Of a stretch of DNA of 64,000 nt, positions 24,644 to 33,873 are shown in pieces. The DNA is from JACNKJ01 sp964344565 (lineage in GTDB: Bacteria > Krumholzibacteriota > Krumholzibacteriia > JACNKJ01), in assembly GCA_964344565.1 (NCBI GenBank), contig CAYFNT010000012.1, positions 1 to 64,000 of the forward strand, written 5' to 3'. The translations under genes were made by a program, and so were the position numbers. Each line of letters begins with the position of its first letter. Position 1 is the first letter of the stretch. Below the pieces are notes generated by a model. The model made no database searches, was not told the DNA's origin, and worked only from the letters and a program-made list of their open reading frames with translations.

Positions 24644-27600
24644 CTACTTGAGCAGCAGCAGCTTGCGCGAGAGGGAGCGATTTCCCGCCCGGAGCCTGGC
24701 GAAATAGACACCGCTGGCGCGATCTCCTGCATCCCAGCGAATCTCATGGAAACCCGCTTCGAGCTCGCCGTCGAGCAAGGTCGCGAGGCGCCTACCCTGC
24801 AGGTCGAAGATGTCCAGCCGCGCCCGCGTAGCTTCCGGCAGCGCGAAGCGCAGGCTCGCCGTTGGATTGAAGGGATTGGGCCAGGGGGCCGCGAACTCGA
24901 GGGCGCCAGGCGCCGGGGTGTCGACGGCCACCGGATCGAAGGCGCTGTTGCGCGTGCCCGGAGTGCCCAGGGGCGCCGCGGATGAGGCCCAGCTCTCCGG
25001 CAGGGAGTTGTCGAGATCCGGGTGGATGAGCTCCAGGGTGGGACCGAAGCCGTCGGCCAGCGGCGGCCAGGGAGGGCCGTCCTCGTAGTCCACCCGATCG
25101 ATGAGTCGATCCTGCGCGTCGTAGAAACGCACGGCCTCGCCGTTCCCGCTGAATCCGAAACCCAGGTCGCCGAAAATGTTCGTCACCTCGGGAAAGGCCT
25201 GGGTGAAGAGGGACAGATCCTCGCAGAAGATCAGATAGCTGCCCGACTGGATGTAGGAATCCTCCGGAAGGCTGAAGACGTGAAGATCATCGCCGTCTTT
25301 CAGGCTCCAGCCCTCCAGGTCGATCTTCACGGGAGTCGGGTTGTAGATCTCGATCCAATCGCCGGGATCTCCCGCGTCGGGTCCGTGGTAGTTGATCTCG
25401 TTGATGACCAGACGCGAGGCCGCATCGAGTTCGAAACGCGCGACGAGACTGCTGTCGCCGAGGGCGTCCACCACCGCGAGGCTGTCGCTCAGCATTTCGT
25501 CGGACCATCCTGCGAAGCGGAAGCCTGGCGCGGCACGCGCCTCGAGCCGGACGGGCGTGCCGAGGAAGTAGTCGCCGCTCCAGAGGGAGTCGACCTCGAT
25601 GCCCTCCAAGATCACCGAACCCGCTCCCGGAGGATCCATGGACAGGGTCAAGCGCCAGTCTTCGCCCAGTTCGAGGTTCTCGCGCAGATGCTCCCGCGCC
25701 ACCCCTGGCCGCTCCTGGATGAATTCGCTCACCACCGCTAGTTCATCGAGCCAAAACTGATAGTCCCGGTCCCAGCGCTCCATGTGCGTGGGGATCTCGG
25801 CATCGATTCGCGCGGCGAAACTGTCGAGCAGGGCGCTGAAGTGATCGGGCCTGAGCACGCTGTTCAGATAGTCGGCGTAGCGGTTCACGAAGCGGCTTCG
25901 CCACTCGGCGTTTTCCAGAAGGCTCCTCAAGAGGAAGGTCGCCCAGGGCTGGTTCTGTTCGCCCCAGCCGCTGGGATCGGTGGCCCAGGCGAGGGTGTCG
26001 AAATCGTAGTCCTCCCAGTAGCCGAGGCTGACGTCCAGATCGTAGAGCAGCCAACGCCAGCGGCTCGCGGGCACCCGAGTGCGCCAAAATTTGATGTTCC
26101 CGCCGGGCCAGTCCGTGTTGCCCACGTAGATCTCGAAGATGCAGTAGGAGGCGTAGTTCTCCACGTCCATCTGCGTCTCCACGAACTCGTAGTGCAGGGA
26201 GTCGACCAGGCCATTCGTCTCGATGTAGTCGAGCATGGCCAGGTAGTCGTCGGCGCTCCCTTCCTGGGCCTCGTCGCGGAACTCGATGATGTCGAGATTG
26301 TCCGGATCCACGCCGAAGTGGTCGGCCAGGTAGAATCGGTCCAGTCGTTCGCGCAGGTTGTAGATGCCCCAGTAGAGCGCATTCAGATAGACGCGCACCG
26401 GTGTGCTGGCCTGACGCTCGAGGCCCGCGACCTCGGTGATGCGCTGGGCCAGCGCGTCCCGGAGCACAGTGCCCGGCCATTCGTTGCCCGAATTGCGCAG
26501 GATGAGTCTCTTGAAGCTGCTGAGCTCGCGCTCCTCGAAGAGGGGATAGTCGATGGTCGACTGGCCGTAGCCGCCTCTCGGAACCAGTCGCAGGGACTTC
26601 TGGGAGAAGGCCCGGGAATAGCCGCCGTGGATCTTCAGGCCCAGTTCCATCCCGAAACCCAGGCTGCCGTCGGGGAGCACGTAGTCCAGGTGGAAGGGCT
26701 TCTCCCAGTCCTCCCAGAAGTTGGCGCCGAAGTAGGGCCACTCGGGGTCGTACTCCTCGCCTAGCACGTAGAAGCCCTCCTCATCGTCCCAGATGTTCCT
26801 CTCGTCGCTGACCAGCGTGATCATGGGCAAGGTGCTGGGCTCGTCGAAGATGAAGCTCTTGGATACGACGGGGCTGGGCAGTTTGCCTTCCTCGAAAGCC
26901 CGGGCCATCACCGCCTTGTTTCCGCTTATGTAGACGGCGTGCTGATAGAGAAGCGACGAATCGGTGGGCGTGGTGCCGTCGTGGGTGTAGTAGATCACCG
27001 CATCGGGGGAGGGGCTCGTGAGCCAGAAGTACAGCTCTTCCGAATAGTATCCGCTTTCGGCCGAGAACTCGGGCGCCGCGGCGATCTCCGGAGCGCCGCT
27101 TCCGTCATTGGAGCGCTTCGGAGTCGGCGCCGGATAGATCAGCCAGTCTTCTCTTCCGTCCGGATACCTTCCGTAGGAGTGATCGATGGGCAGGGCGGGA
27201 AGATCGACCCGGTCCTCGAGAGCGCCGCTGGGTCGAGTGAGGAGGATGGACTCGCCATCGGAGTCGATGGCGAACTCGGCATGGAGGAAGGGAAGGAACT
27301 CCCCGAGTTCCTCGGACAGTCCCTTGGGATCCGTCGGCGCTTCGCTCAGGCCCATGGAGAGGAAGGGGATCAGGCTCATGTCGTTCCAGGGCTCTTCGTT
27401 GTGAACCTCGATGGCGAGGAGGTTGCTGCCCTCCTGCAGCGGGGATGTCGGATCGACGAAGAGCTGGAAGTCGGGCCACAGCCCCCGGTAGAGGGTGGCT
27501 TCGTGTTCCAGGTCGCAGGTGGTGTCGAAGAACACCTCCTCGCCCGGATAGCCGAGATTGCGCCGGGCAAGCTCCACGCCGTTGAGGTAGGCCACATAGC

Positions 27601-28153
27601 CGTCATCGTAGTCCACATGCATGAGCATGGCCTCGACGATGCTCAGGTCCGCGATATCGAAGAAGCAGCGAACGTAACAGGTGATGGCGTCGGCGTTGAT
27701 GAAAGTGGAGTCGTCGCCGTCACCGTTGCCGAAGCCGCTGGGGCCTTCGGACCAGGCGGAATCGTTGAATTCGGGGAGCATCCAATCGGAGGGCGGCGCT
27801 TCCAGGCCTTCGAGATAGCGCCACACCTTGCCACGATCGATCTCCGTCTCCCAGTGGGGAATCCAGAGCCTTCGATTCTTGCCCGAGGCCATGACCAGGA
27901 GCATGGAGTCGGGGGGCAGGGAGAGGTCCGGAAAACTCCAGCGATAGGGATCGTCGGCATCGTCCGACAGCCACCATCCGCCGAGCTCTACCGTATCGGC
28001 ACTCGCGTTGAAGAGTTCGATCCAATCCACGAAGTCTCCGTCCTCGTCCCGGTAGGTCTCCAGGTTCGAGGACTGGACTTCATTGATGAGTACCTGCGCC
28101 GAGAGCAGCGCGGGTAGTGTCAGCAGAATGACGACAAGGATCGTGCGAGGCAT
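24644..28153 (-). CDS. Exported CotH-kinase-family protein with two lamin-tail domains and FlgD-type tail
   Basis: 1169 residues. Signal peptide 1-19 (VVILLTLPALLSAQ). Lamin-tail domain 1 (about 20-100, LINEVQSSNLETY) is followed by a galactose-binding-like region (about 105-280), a chitobiase-type beta-sandwich (about 360-435, YYTHDGTTPTDSS), and then a CotH kinase domain (about 450-830). The kinase domain shows GLKIHGGYSRAFSQKSLRL and the catalytic LLYDLDVSLGYW. A small InlB-like beta-grasp repeat follows (about 860-930, GFRFAGWSDEM), then lamin-tail domain 2 (about 935-1075), then an Ig secretion tail (WPNPFNPTASLRF, DLQGRRLATLLDGE, SGVYFARLRAG, RKLLLLK). CotH proteins are atypical protein kinases; this one would act outside the cytoplasm. 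A second CotH gene is at 53909. Confidence 0.9.
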   Translation of the reverse strand: MPRTILVVILLTLPALLSAQVLINEVQSSNLETYRDEDGDFVDWIELFNASADTVELGGWWLSDDADDPYRWSFPDLSLPPDSMLLVMASGKNRRLWIPHWETEIDRGKVWRYLEGLEAPPSDWMLPEFNDSAWSEGPSGFGNGDGDDSTFINADAITCYVRCFFDIADLSIVEAMLMHVDYDDGYVAYLNGVELARRNLGYPGEEVFFDTTCDLEHEATLYRGLWPDFQLFVDPTSPLQEGSNLLAIEVHNEEPWNDMSLIPFLSMGLSEAPTDPKGLSEELGEFLPFLHAEFAIDSDGESILLTRPSGALEDRVDLPALPIDHSYGRYPDGREDWLIYPAPTPKRSNDGSGAPEIAAAPEFSAESGYYSEELYFWLTSPSPDAVIYYTHDGTTPTDSSLLYQHAVYISGNKAVMARAFEEGKLPSPVVSKSFIFDEPSTLPMITLVSDERNIWDDEEGFYVLGEEYDPEWPYFGANFWEDWEKPFHLDYVLPDGSLGFGMELGLKIHGGYSRAFSQKSLRLVPRGGYGQSTIDYPLFEERELSSFKRLILRNSGNEWPGTVLRDALAQRITEVAGLERQASTPVRVYLNALYWGIYNLRERLDRFYLADHFGVDPDNLDIIEFRDEAQEGSADDYLAMLDYIETNGLVDSLHYEFVETQMDVENYASYCIFEIYVGNTDWPGGNIKFWRTRVPASRWRWLLYDLDVSLGYWEDYDFDTLAWATDPSGWGEQNQPWATFLLRSLLENAEWRSRFVNRYADYLNSVLRPDHFSALLDSFAARIDAEIPTHMERWDRDYQFWLDELAVVSEFIQERPGVAREHLRENLELGEDWRLTLSMDPPGAGSVILEGIEVDSLWSGDYFLGTPVRLEARAAPGFRFAGWSDEMLSDSLAVVDALGDSSLVARFELDAASRLVINEINYHGPDAGDPGDWIEIYNPTPVKIDLEGWSLKDGDDLHVFSLPEDSYIQSGSYLIFCEDLSLFTQAFPEVTNIFGDLGFGFSGNGEAVRFYDAQDRLIDRVDYEDGPPWPPLADGFGPTLELIHPDLDNSLPESWASSAAPLGTPGTRNSAFDPVAVDTPAPGALEFAAPWPNPFNPTASLRFALPEATRARLDIFDLQGRRLATLLDGELEAGFHEIRWDAGDRASGVYFARLRAGNRSLSRKLLLLK

Positions 28154-28223
28154 GGTGTCCGATTTCCGAGGGTGAATGCACCATTATACCCCATCCGCGG
28201 GGCGGCCATAAATGAACATATTG

Positions 28224-28253
28224 AAAAGCCTCCCCCGAGAATTCGGAGGAGGC
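28224..28253 (-). terminator. Intrinsic terminator of the outer-membrane protein gene
   Basis: On the minus strand, GCCTCCTCCG - loop - CGGGGGAGGC forms a 10-bp stem with one U-G wobble, then TTTTC. It lies 23 bases after the stop of the gene at 28276. Confidence 0.75.
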
Positions 28254-28275
28254 GGTATGAGGAAGAACGTGGAAT

Positions 28276-28797
28276 CTAGAAGAAGGTCGCGAAGCCGAAG
28301 CCGGCGTGCAGTCCCTTCATCTTGTAGGTGTCCGGATCCACGCCGAGCTCGGTGAGACCGAAGTAGTAGTCCACGCCGAGATCGAGGAAGAAGTAGTCGG
28401 TGATGGGGTAGAGGTAGCCGCCCTCGAAAATCAGCGCGGTCATCGCGTCGTACTCGGTGTCGCTGGAGTCCGACATCTTCGAATAGTCGTAGCCCGCGCC
28501 CACGTAGAGGTAGTTGATGAAGTACTTCACGCCGCCGGTGAATCCGGTGGTGCTCATGTCGTTGTCCGAGTCGATGGTGTACTTGGTGTAGTTGAGGCCC
28601 GCGTAGACCATCAGATTGTCCATGAAGAAATAGCCGCCGCTCGGAGCAATGGTGATCTGGGAATCCTCGGCGTCCTCGGTCATGTTCTTGTAGTAGTTCA
28701 CGGTTCCGCCGAGGCCCTTGGTGCCCGCGGCGAACTGCGCGGTGGCCATTCCGGCCGTGAAAGTCAAGATCACCATCGCAAGCAGGATTTTTTTCAT
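28276..28797 (-). CDS. Outer-membrane beta-barrel protein (OmpA/OmpX-like porin family)
   Basis: 173 residues with signal peptide MKKILLAMVILTFTAGMATA. The mature protein alternates polar and aromatic residues in about eight amphipathic strands (TKGLGGTVNYYKN, GGYFFMDNLMVYAGLNYT, FINYLYVGAGYDYSKM, YLYPITDYFFLDLGVDYYFG) and ends with a terminal Phe (HAGFGFATFF), the usual BAM recognition signal. It supports a diderm envelope. ATG is preceded by GGAGGAG. No periplasmic domain is present. The following 28798-28999 holds no gene. Confidence 0.85.
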   Translation of the reverse strand: MKKILLAMVILTFTAGMATAQFAAGTKGLGGTVNYYKNMTEDAEDSQITIAPSGGYFFMDNLMVYAGLNYTKYTIDSDNDMSTTGFTGGVKYFINYLYVGAGYDYSKMSDSSDTEYDAMTALIFEGGYLYPITDYFFLDLGVDYYFGLTELGVDPDTYKMKGLHAGFGFATFF

Positions 28798-28999
28798 GGT
28801 TCTCTCCTCCGAATTGGCCTTTGGCCAGATAGCACCTGATCAGGATGCAGTTGCGCCCCTCGATAGGAGCATCCGAGTTGACTGTCGTCGCCTCGTATTC
28901 TGATCAAGGGAAGGACAAGCGGGATAATCCGTCAAGGAAAACCGTTGCAAAAAAACGCATCATCTCTAATCCCGGAAATTGACTGAGATTGCGTCAGAT

Positions 29000-29896
29000 T
29001 CAGACGCCGGACAGGGAGTCGACGGCCGCTCGGAATGCGCGGATGTGTTCGGGGGTCGTACCGCAGCACCCTCCGATGATCTGCGCGCCGGCCCGAATCA
29101 TTTCGCGGGCCAGGTTTGCCATGAACTCCGGGCTCTCGCGGTAAACCACCTTGCCGTCCTCGATTTCCGGCAGTCCCGCATTGGCCTGGAAGATGAGCGG
29201 CAGCTCGCAGGCTTCCCGGAAGCCCCGGGCGATCTCGAGCATGCGTTCGGCGCCGTTGCCGCAGTTGGAACCGACGAGGTCCGCGCCGGCCTCGGCCAAA
29301 CCCGCGGCGGCGGTGGGGATGTCCTGTCCCATGATGGTGAAGTAGCCGCGGGGGGTGGCATCGAAGGTCATGGTGGCCATGACGGGCAGATCCGGCGCCG
29401 CGCTCTTGGCCGCCGAGATGGCCAGCCTGGCTTCCGCGAGGTCGGTCATGGTTTCCACGCAGACGAGATCCGCGCCGCCGGCGGCCAGGGCTTGGATCTG
29501 GCGACGGAATCCATCCTCCACTTCCTCCGGATCGGCATCGCCATAGGGCGCCAGGATTTTTCCGCAGGGTCCCACGGAAGCCGACAGGTAGGCTCCATCG
29601 CCGATCAGACCGCTCACGATCTCGGCCGCTCCGCGGTTGATCTCCTCGCATCGATCCGCGAGTCCGTACTCCGCGAGCTTGAGCGGCGAACCGCCGAAGC
29701 TGTTGGTCTGCACCAGATCGGCGCCGGCTTCCAGATAGAGGCTCGCCACCTCTTCGAGAACTTCCGGACGGGAGAGATTCCACTCCTCGGGGGGATCGCC
29801 GGACTTCAGGCCCCGGGCCATGAGCAGCGAGCCCATGGCGCCGTCGGCGACCAGCAGCTCTCCGGCCGCGAGCCTCTCGAGGAGTGGGGGCTTCAT
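29000..29896 (-). CDS. Homocysteine S-methyltransferase domain protein (MetH N-terminal-like)
   Basis: 298 residues. The TIM-barrel starts with LVADGAMGSLLMARG and has the TNSFGG motif. Zn ligands are visible as GSNCGNG and GGCCGTT (Cys near residue 205 plus the Cys pair near 270). This corresponds to the homocysteine-binding module of cobalamin-dependent methionine synthase as a stand-alone protein. It transfers a methyl group from a methyl-corrinoid to homocysteine. Its start overlaps the stop of the corrinoid-protein gene (ATGA at 29893-29896), the natural partner. It is the last gene of a four-gene overlapping operon (32709 to 29000). Confidence 0.88.
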   Translation of the reverse strand: MKPPLLERLAAGELLVADGAMGSLLMARGLKSGDPPEEWNLSRPEVLEEVASLYLEAGADLVQTNSFGGSPLKLAEYGLADRCEEINRGAAEIVSGLIGDGAYLSASVGPCGKILAPYGDADPEEVEDGFRRQIQALAAGGADLVCVETMTDLAEARLAISAAKSAAPDLPVMATMTFDATPRGYFTIMGQDIPTAAAGLAEAGADLVGSNCGNGAERMLEIARGFREACELPLIFQANAGLPEIEDGKVVYRESPEFMANLAREMIRAGAQIIGGCCGTTPEHIRAFRAAVDSLSGV

Positions 29897-30534
29897 CCCT
29901 CGACCTCCATGAGGGCGCCCACGCGGTCCACGGCGCTGACGCCGTCGAAGGCGTAGGCGTCGGCGCCGATCTCCTCGGCGAACTCCTTCGATACCGGCGC
30001 GCCGCCCACGATGGTGCGGATCTTCCCCTTGAGTCCTCGTTCCTCCAGGATGCGCACCACCTCGCCCATGGCCGGCATGGTGGTGGTGAGCAGGGCGCTC
30101 ATGCCGATGACCCTGGCGTCCCTCTCCACAGCCGTGGAGACGAAGGCTTCCGGCGCCACGTCGTTGCCCAGGTCGATGACCTCGAAGCCGGCTCCGCGAA
30201 GCATGATGCCCACCAGGTTCTTGCCGATGTCGTGAAGATCGCCCCGCACGGTTCCGATGACCGCCGATCCCCGATGAGCCCTGTCGCCGGCCTCCATGAG
30301 CGGCGTCAGCAGATCCAGGCCCGCGTACATGGCCTTGGCGGCCAGGAGCACGTTGGGCAGGAATATCTCTTGCCGGCGGAATTGCTCGCCCACCACGGCC
30401 ATGCCGGCTATGAGAGCTTCGTCGAGAACTCGTTTTGCCTGCACGCCTTCGTCCAGTTGTCGCTGCACGCCCTCGGCGACCTCGGTCGCATCTCCGCGCT
30501 CGAGAGCCTGGGCGATATCAGCCATCTTCGTCAT
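29893..30534 (-). CDS. Corrinoid (cobalamin-binding) methyl-carrier protein, MtbC/MtgC type
   Basis: 213 residues. An N-terminal helical cap domain (about 1-90, with EIFLPNVLLAAKAMYAGLDLL) is followed by a B12-binding Rossmann domain with the lower-ligand motif DLHDIGKNLV (DxHxxG), MSALLTTTMPAMGEVV and the GGAPVS loop. This is the usual two-domain methyl carrier that shuttles CH3 between two methyltransferases. GAGGAG precedes the ATG. It overlaps the activator gene by 17 bases upstream and the homocysteine methyltransferase by 4 bases downstream. Confidence 0.92.
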   Translation of the reverse strand: MTKMADIAQALERGDATEVAEGVQRQLDEGVQAKRVLDEALIAGMAVVGEQFRRQEIFLPNVLLAAKAMYAGLDLLTPLMEAGDRAHRGSAVIGTVRGDLHDIGKNLVGIMLRGAGFEVIDLGNDVAPEAFVSTAVERDARVIGMSALLTTTMPAMGEVVRILEERGLKGKIRTIVGGAPVSKEFAEEIGADAYAFDGVSAVDRVGALMEVEG

Positions 30535-31252
30535 GCCGGTCTCCTCGGTTGAGACTGAGAATGCGGTTCCTGCACTCCCTCGATTCGCAGTCCACGCAGA
30601 ACAGGTAGTCGTCGTCGAAATCGTGGATGGACGCCTCTCCGCCCACGATCACGCCTGAGATCGACTTGAGAGGTTCCATCAGAAAACTCGGACGAAGGGT
30701 GATGCCCACCCGGCCCGGATCGAGAGCCTCGAAGAGCTTGCCCTGTCCGCTCACGTGCCATCCGCAGTAGCCCGGCGAGTAGCGCAGGCATCGGTTCTCG
30801 GCATCGTGGGCCCCGCTTCCGTTCCAAACCCGCTGAGCTTCCGCCTGCAGGCGCGTCGCCGCGATTTCGGCACCCTCCGACGCGGCGCTGTCCAGCATGG
30901 AGGCCAGGGGGAACTCTCGATCCTCGAAGAGTTCGTCGATCTTTCCGCTCACCTCGGCGCCCAGGGTGAGTGCGAAGAGGGCCAGGTTCTTCGCTCTTGG
31001 ATAGATTTCAGCGAGGGGGCTGGACTCCGCGTTGTTCCCGGTTCCGGGGTAGATCTCCGCGAACTCATCTCGGGAGATTTCCTGGAAGGTCCCGCGGCCC
31101 TCGGCGCAGCTTCGCAGCAGTTCGAGGGCCTCTTCGGCCAATCCACGAAAGGAGTCCGCCGACCGATGGCCGGGATCGACCCCCTGAGCCCGGAGCAAAT
31201 CGTCGACGCCGGGGCAGAGCTCCTCGCCGGTCCAGTCCAGCACTATCGCCAC
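30518..31252 (-). CDS. Methionine-synthase activation-domain-like protein (corrinoid partner)
   Basis: 244 residues with a GTG start. The sequence CLRYSPGYCGWHVSGQGKLFEALDPGRVG, with the following MEPLKSISGVI, matches the S-adenosylmethionine-binding activation domain of cobalamin-dependent methionine synthase. The end carries CVDCESRECRNR, a Cys cluster often seen in stand-alone activator-like proteins. The first 60 residues are less conserved. The likely role is reactivation or handling of the oxidised corrinoid on the adjacent carrier. It overlaps mttB-like (10 bases) and the corrinoid gene (17 bases), indicating coupled translation. Confidence 0.8.
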   Translation of the reverse strand: MAIVLDWTGEELCPGVDDLLRAQGVDPGHRSADSFRGLAEEALELLRSCAEGRGTFQEISRDEFAEIYPGTGNNAESSPLAEIYPRAKNLALFALTLGAEVSGKIDELFEDREFPLASMLDSAASEGAEIAATRLQAEAQRVWNGSGAHDAENRCLRYSPGYCGWHVSGQGKLFEALDPGRVGITLRPSFLMEPLKSISGVIVGGEASIHDFDDDYLFCVDCESRECRNRILSLNRGDRHDEDG

Positions 31253-32709
31253 GGTTCGCGCTCCGGAAGCTTATCCATGCCGTGCCGGCGCGCCTCGGCC
31301 TGCATGAGGTCGATCAGTTCATCCTTGGTATCTGCGGGCAGCTCCGTGGGCTGCCAGGCCTCCACCTTGGCCTTCACCTCGGCATTGGCACGCTGGCCCA
31401 GGCTGAGCGAGCCCTCCTCCTTCCAGCGGGAGAGGTTGGCGCGCGCGATGGCGGGGCCGGGCCAGTAGTGCTCCTCGCGCATGTACTTCATGGTGTGCTC
31501 GGAAATGAGCAGGTGGCCTTCGGAGAGCATCTCCTCGAAACGCGGAAGGGCGGGGAAGTCCTCTCGAGGCTCCACGCCGCGGATCATTCGCAGGGCCAAT
31601 CCCGCGATCTCGTTGTCGACCACGAGCTTCTCCAGGCTCTGGCAGCTCTCGAAGTCGAGCATGCCGGGACCCGAGATGCTGTTCACGCCCGACAAGGCGG
31701 CCAGGGTCACGCCCATGGAGCTTTCCAGTCCGGCCTGGGCATCCAGATCCTTGGCGTCGCTCAGTCCGATGTAGGCCTGGGTGGGCAGGCCCAGATGCTT
31801 GCCGATCTCCGAGTAGGCGCAGTCAATCATCTGGGTCTCCACGGCTCCCATGGGCGTGGTCTCGTATCGGATATCGAAGGCCGCCGGCGATCCTCCATAG
31901 AGCGCGGGACAGCCCGGCGCGGCCAGCTGGCTGATGACGATGCCGCTGAGGGTTTCGGCGGTGTGCTGCACGATGGAGCCCACCAGGGTGATGGGGGCCA
32001 TGAATCCCGAGAGCGGCATGGAGATGTACTCCACGGGGATTCCCGCCCGCGCGCAGTCGATGAGGTTCTGCGAGGTGACCTCGCTCCACTTCAGGGGCGC
32101 CGTGGGACAGCAGGAGAAGACCGTCAGGGGCTTCGCGGTCAGCGCCGCTTCGGATCCGCGCACGGCCAGCTGCAGATTCTTCATCAATTCGAAGGACCCG
32201 ATGGTGAAGGCGCCGGTGACCACGGGTTTCTCGCCGTAGAGCAGACTGAGGAAGAGGCGGTAGCTGTCCGAGATTCCTTCCTGAACGTCGGCGGGGATGA
32301 AGGCCGTGCTCTGGGCGGCGATGTTGTCCAGGCCCTCCACGAGTTTCACGTGACGCACGTAGTCGGCGCTGTCTGGCTTGCGGATCTTCCCGCTCTCGAA
32401 ATCGAGCAGGTTGATGGCGGCCGAGCCCGGCGTGAAGTGCACATTGTCCCCGGACATGTCATGGCTGCGCCGTCCGCGGGTATCGAATAACTCGAAAGAG
32501 GAGGGGGCGGTGCTCAGCGCCTTGTCGATGAGCTCGCCGGGGAAACGAACGCGTCCGGCCGCCTCCTCCACCTGGGCGCCGTGGTCGCCCAGGAGCGCTT
32601 TGACCTCGTCGTTGTGGATGGCCATTCCCAGCTTCGCGAGGATGTCCCTCGCCTCGCCGAGAATGCGTTCGATCATGGCCTCGTCGAGAAATCGCAGCTT
32701 CGGTCTCAC
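31243..32709 (-). CDS. MttB-superfamily corrinoid methyltransferase (non-pyrrolysine)
   Basis: 488 residues, GTG start with AAGGAG upstream. The TIM-barrel shares motifs with trimethylamine/glycine-betaine methyltransferases (DEAMIERILGEARDILAKLGM; later ARAGIPVEYISMPLSG, GGSPAAFDIRYETTPMGAVE and SGVNSISGPGMLDF). There is no in-frame UAG before the true stop, so it is the non-Pyl branch that includes glycine-betaine MtgB. It would demethylate a quaternary amine such as betaine and load the adjacent corrinoid protein. First gene of the operon; 51 bases separate it from the upstream beta-helix gene. The substrate is inferred from family only. Confidence 0.88.
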   Translation of the reverse strand: MRPKLRFLDEAMIERILGEARDILAKLGMAIHNDEVKALLGDHGAQVEEAAGRVRFPGELIDKALSTAPSSFELFDTRGRRSHDMSGDNVHFTPGSAAINLLDFESGKIRKPDSADYVRHVKLVEGLDNIAAQSTAFIPADVQEGISDSYRLFLSLLYGEKPVVTGAFTIGSFELMKNLQLAVRGSEAALTAKPLTVFSCCPTAPLKWSEVTSQNLIDCARAGIPVEYISMPLSGFMAPITLVGSIVQHTAETLSGIVISQLAAPGCPALYGGSPAAFDIRYETTPMGAVETQMIDCAYSEIGKHLGLPTQAYIGLSDAKDLDAQAGLESSMGVTLAALSGVNSISGPGMLDFESCQSLEKLVVDNEIAGLALRMIRGVEPREDFPALPRFEEMLSEGHLLISEHTMKYMREEHYWPGPAIARANLSRWKEEGSLSLGQRANAEVKAKVEAWQPTELPADTKDELIDLMQAEARRHGMDKLPEREPWR

Positions 32710-32760
32710 ACCGGCTCCTTCCGCGTCGGGAAGCGAGCATAGGGGAGTGGATCCTTTGGA

Positions 32761-33708
32761 TCAATAGAAGCGGCGCTTCAGTTCACCCCAGGGGAGGTTC
32801 TCGCGGACCTCGGGCGCGGAAGTGGGGCCCAGACAACTGACCGGCCAGGCGCCGATGAGGTCGCAATCCGGGTTCGGCGGCGTATGGGGGCCGCAGGGCG
32901 AGCCTTCCCACAGGCCGAAATCGCCCGATTCGGGATAGCAGAACAGGGGATCCAGTCCGATGTTGCCGTCCACGCCCAGGAGTTCGGCCAGGGGACCGAT
33001 CCAATTGCCGTCGGGATTGCCAAAGAGATCGCAGCACTCCATCTGCGGAGCGCTCTCGCAGAGGATCGCTTCACTGCCCGTATTGTGCATGAAGATGCAA
33101 TTCTCGAAGGTGTAGTCATCTCCCTCGTGCAGATTCACCGCGGCTCCGAGATTGCTGCTGTTGCCGTAGAAGCTGCAGTTCCGGAAATCCGCGGAACCGT
33201 TGATGTCGGCCACCGCGCCGCCGAGCTCCGCCGCGTTGCTCCAGAAAGTGCAGCCCTCGAAGCGTGCATGGGAGTCGTCGATGGCGACGGCGCCGCCCAG
33301 AAGGGCTGAGTTCTCTTCGAAGACGCAATCGCGGAAGACCAGGTCTTCGCATCTCCAGATGGTCGCTCCGCCGCCGTCGTTGGCCACGCCGCCCTTGATG
33401 GTGATGCCCTCGATGATCGTGGGGGCGCCCGACAGCTCGTAGCAGATCAGGGCGTTTCCCTGATTCCAGGCATCGACGATCACGCAGGACGGATCGCCGG
33501 TCTCGCTGCGCAGGGTGATGCCCGAGTCCATGTTGATCATCCAGGTCTGGTAGTAGCCGCAGGCGATGAGCACGGTGTCGCCGGGCTCGGCCACCATGAT
33601 GCCGGCCTGGATGCTGGGAATCTCCCCGGGTACGTGAATGGTGTCGGATGTAGCCGGAAGGATGATGAGCAGGGCCGCGAGGGCCGTGATGCATGCGCGC
33701 TGGGACAT
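32761..33708 (-). CDS. Exported right-handed beta-helix protein ending in PWGELKRRFY
   Basis: 315 residues from ATG 33706-33708 (AGGAGG upstream); the long in-frame extension to 34821 runs through the divergent region and gene and is not real. A short signal (CITALAALLIILPATSDT) is followed directly by a beta-helix: IHVPGEIPSIQAGIMVAEPG, then rungs such as DLVFRDCVFEENSALLGGAV and ADFRNCSFYGNSSNLGAAV. The C-terminus NLPWGELKRRFY is a variant of the W-(S/G)-x-(L/V)-K-x-x-Y terminus shared with five other exported proteins here. It is divergent from the gene at 33874 across 165 bases. Function unknown. Confidence 0.82.
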   Translation of the reverse strand: MSQRACITALAALLIILPATSDTIHVPGEIPSIQAGIMVAEPGDTVLIACGYYQTWMINMDSGITLRSETGDPSCVIVDAWNQGNALICYELSGAPTIIEGITIKGGVANDGGGATIWRCEDLVFRDCVFEENSALLGGAVAIDDSHARFEGCTFWSNAAELGGAVADINGSADFRNCSFYGNSSNLGAAVNLHEGDDYTFENCIFMHNTGSEAILCESAPQMECCDLFGNPDGNWIGPLAELLGVDGNIGLDPLFCYPESGDFGLWEGSPCGPHTPPNPDCDLIGAWPVSCLGPTSAPEVRENLPWGELKRRFY

Positions 33709-33873
33709 CCCAATCCTCCTGAGGTATCGCTCCCAATTCCCACTAAACATGGATTTTACATGATCGTGCCAGATAATACTAGACCCCTTGGTGTTGATCA
33801 TGGAGGATTCTCGAAGAGAAGATTTCGAAGGATCGTGGTGTCCGCTCAGGGAACTCATCCCAGGAGGTGGAGG

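Noticed and set aside
31243..32709. Pyrrolysine-containing trimethylamine methyltransferase
   Set aside because: No in-frame UAG inside the gene; the only UAG is the terminal stop, where the protein already has full family length.
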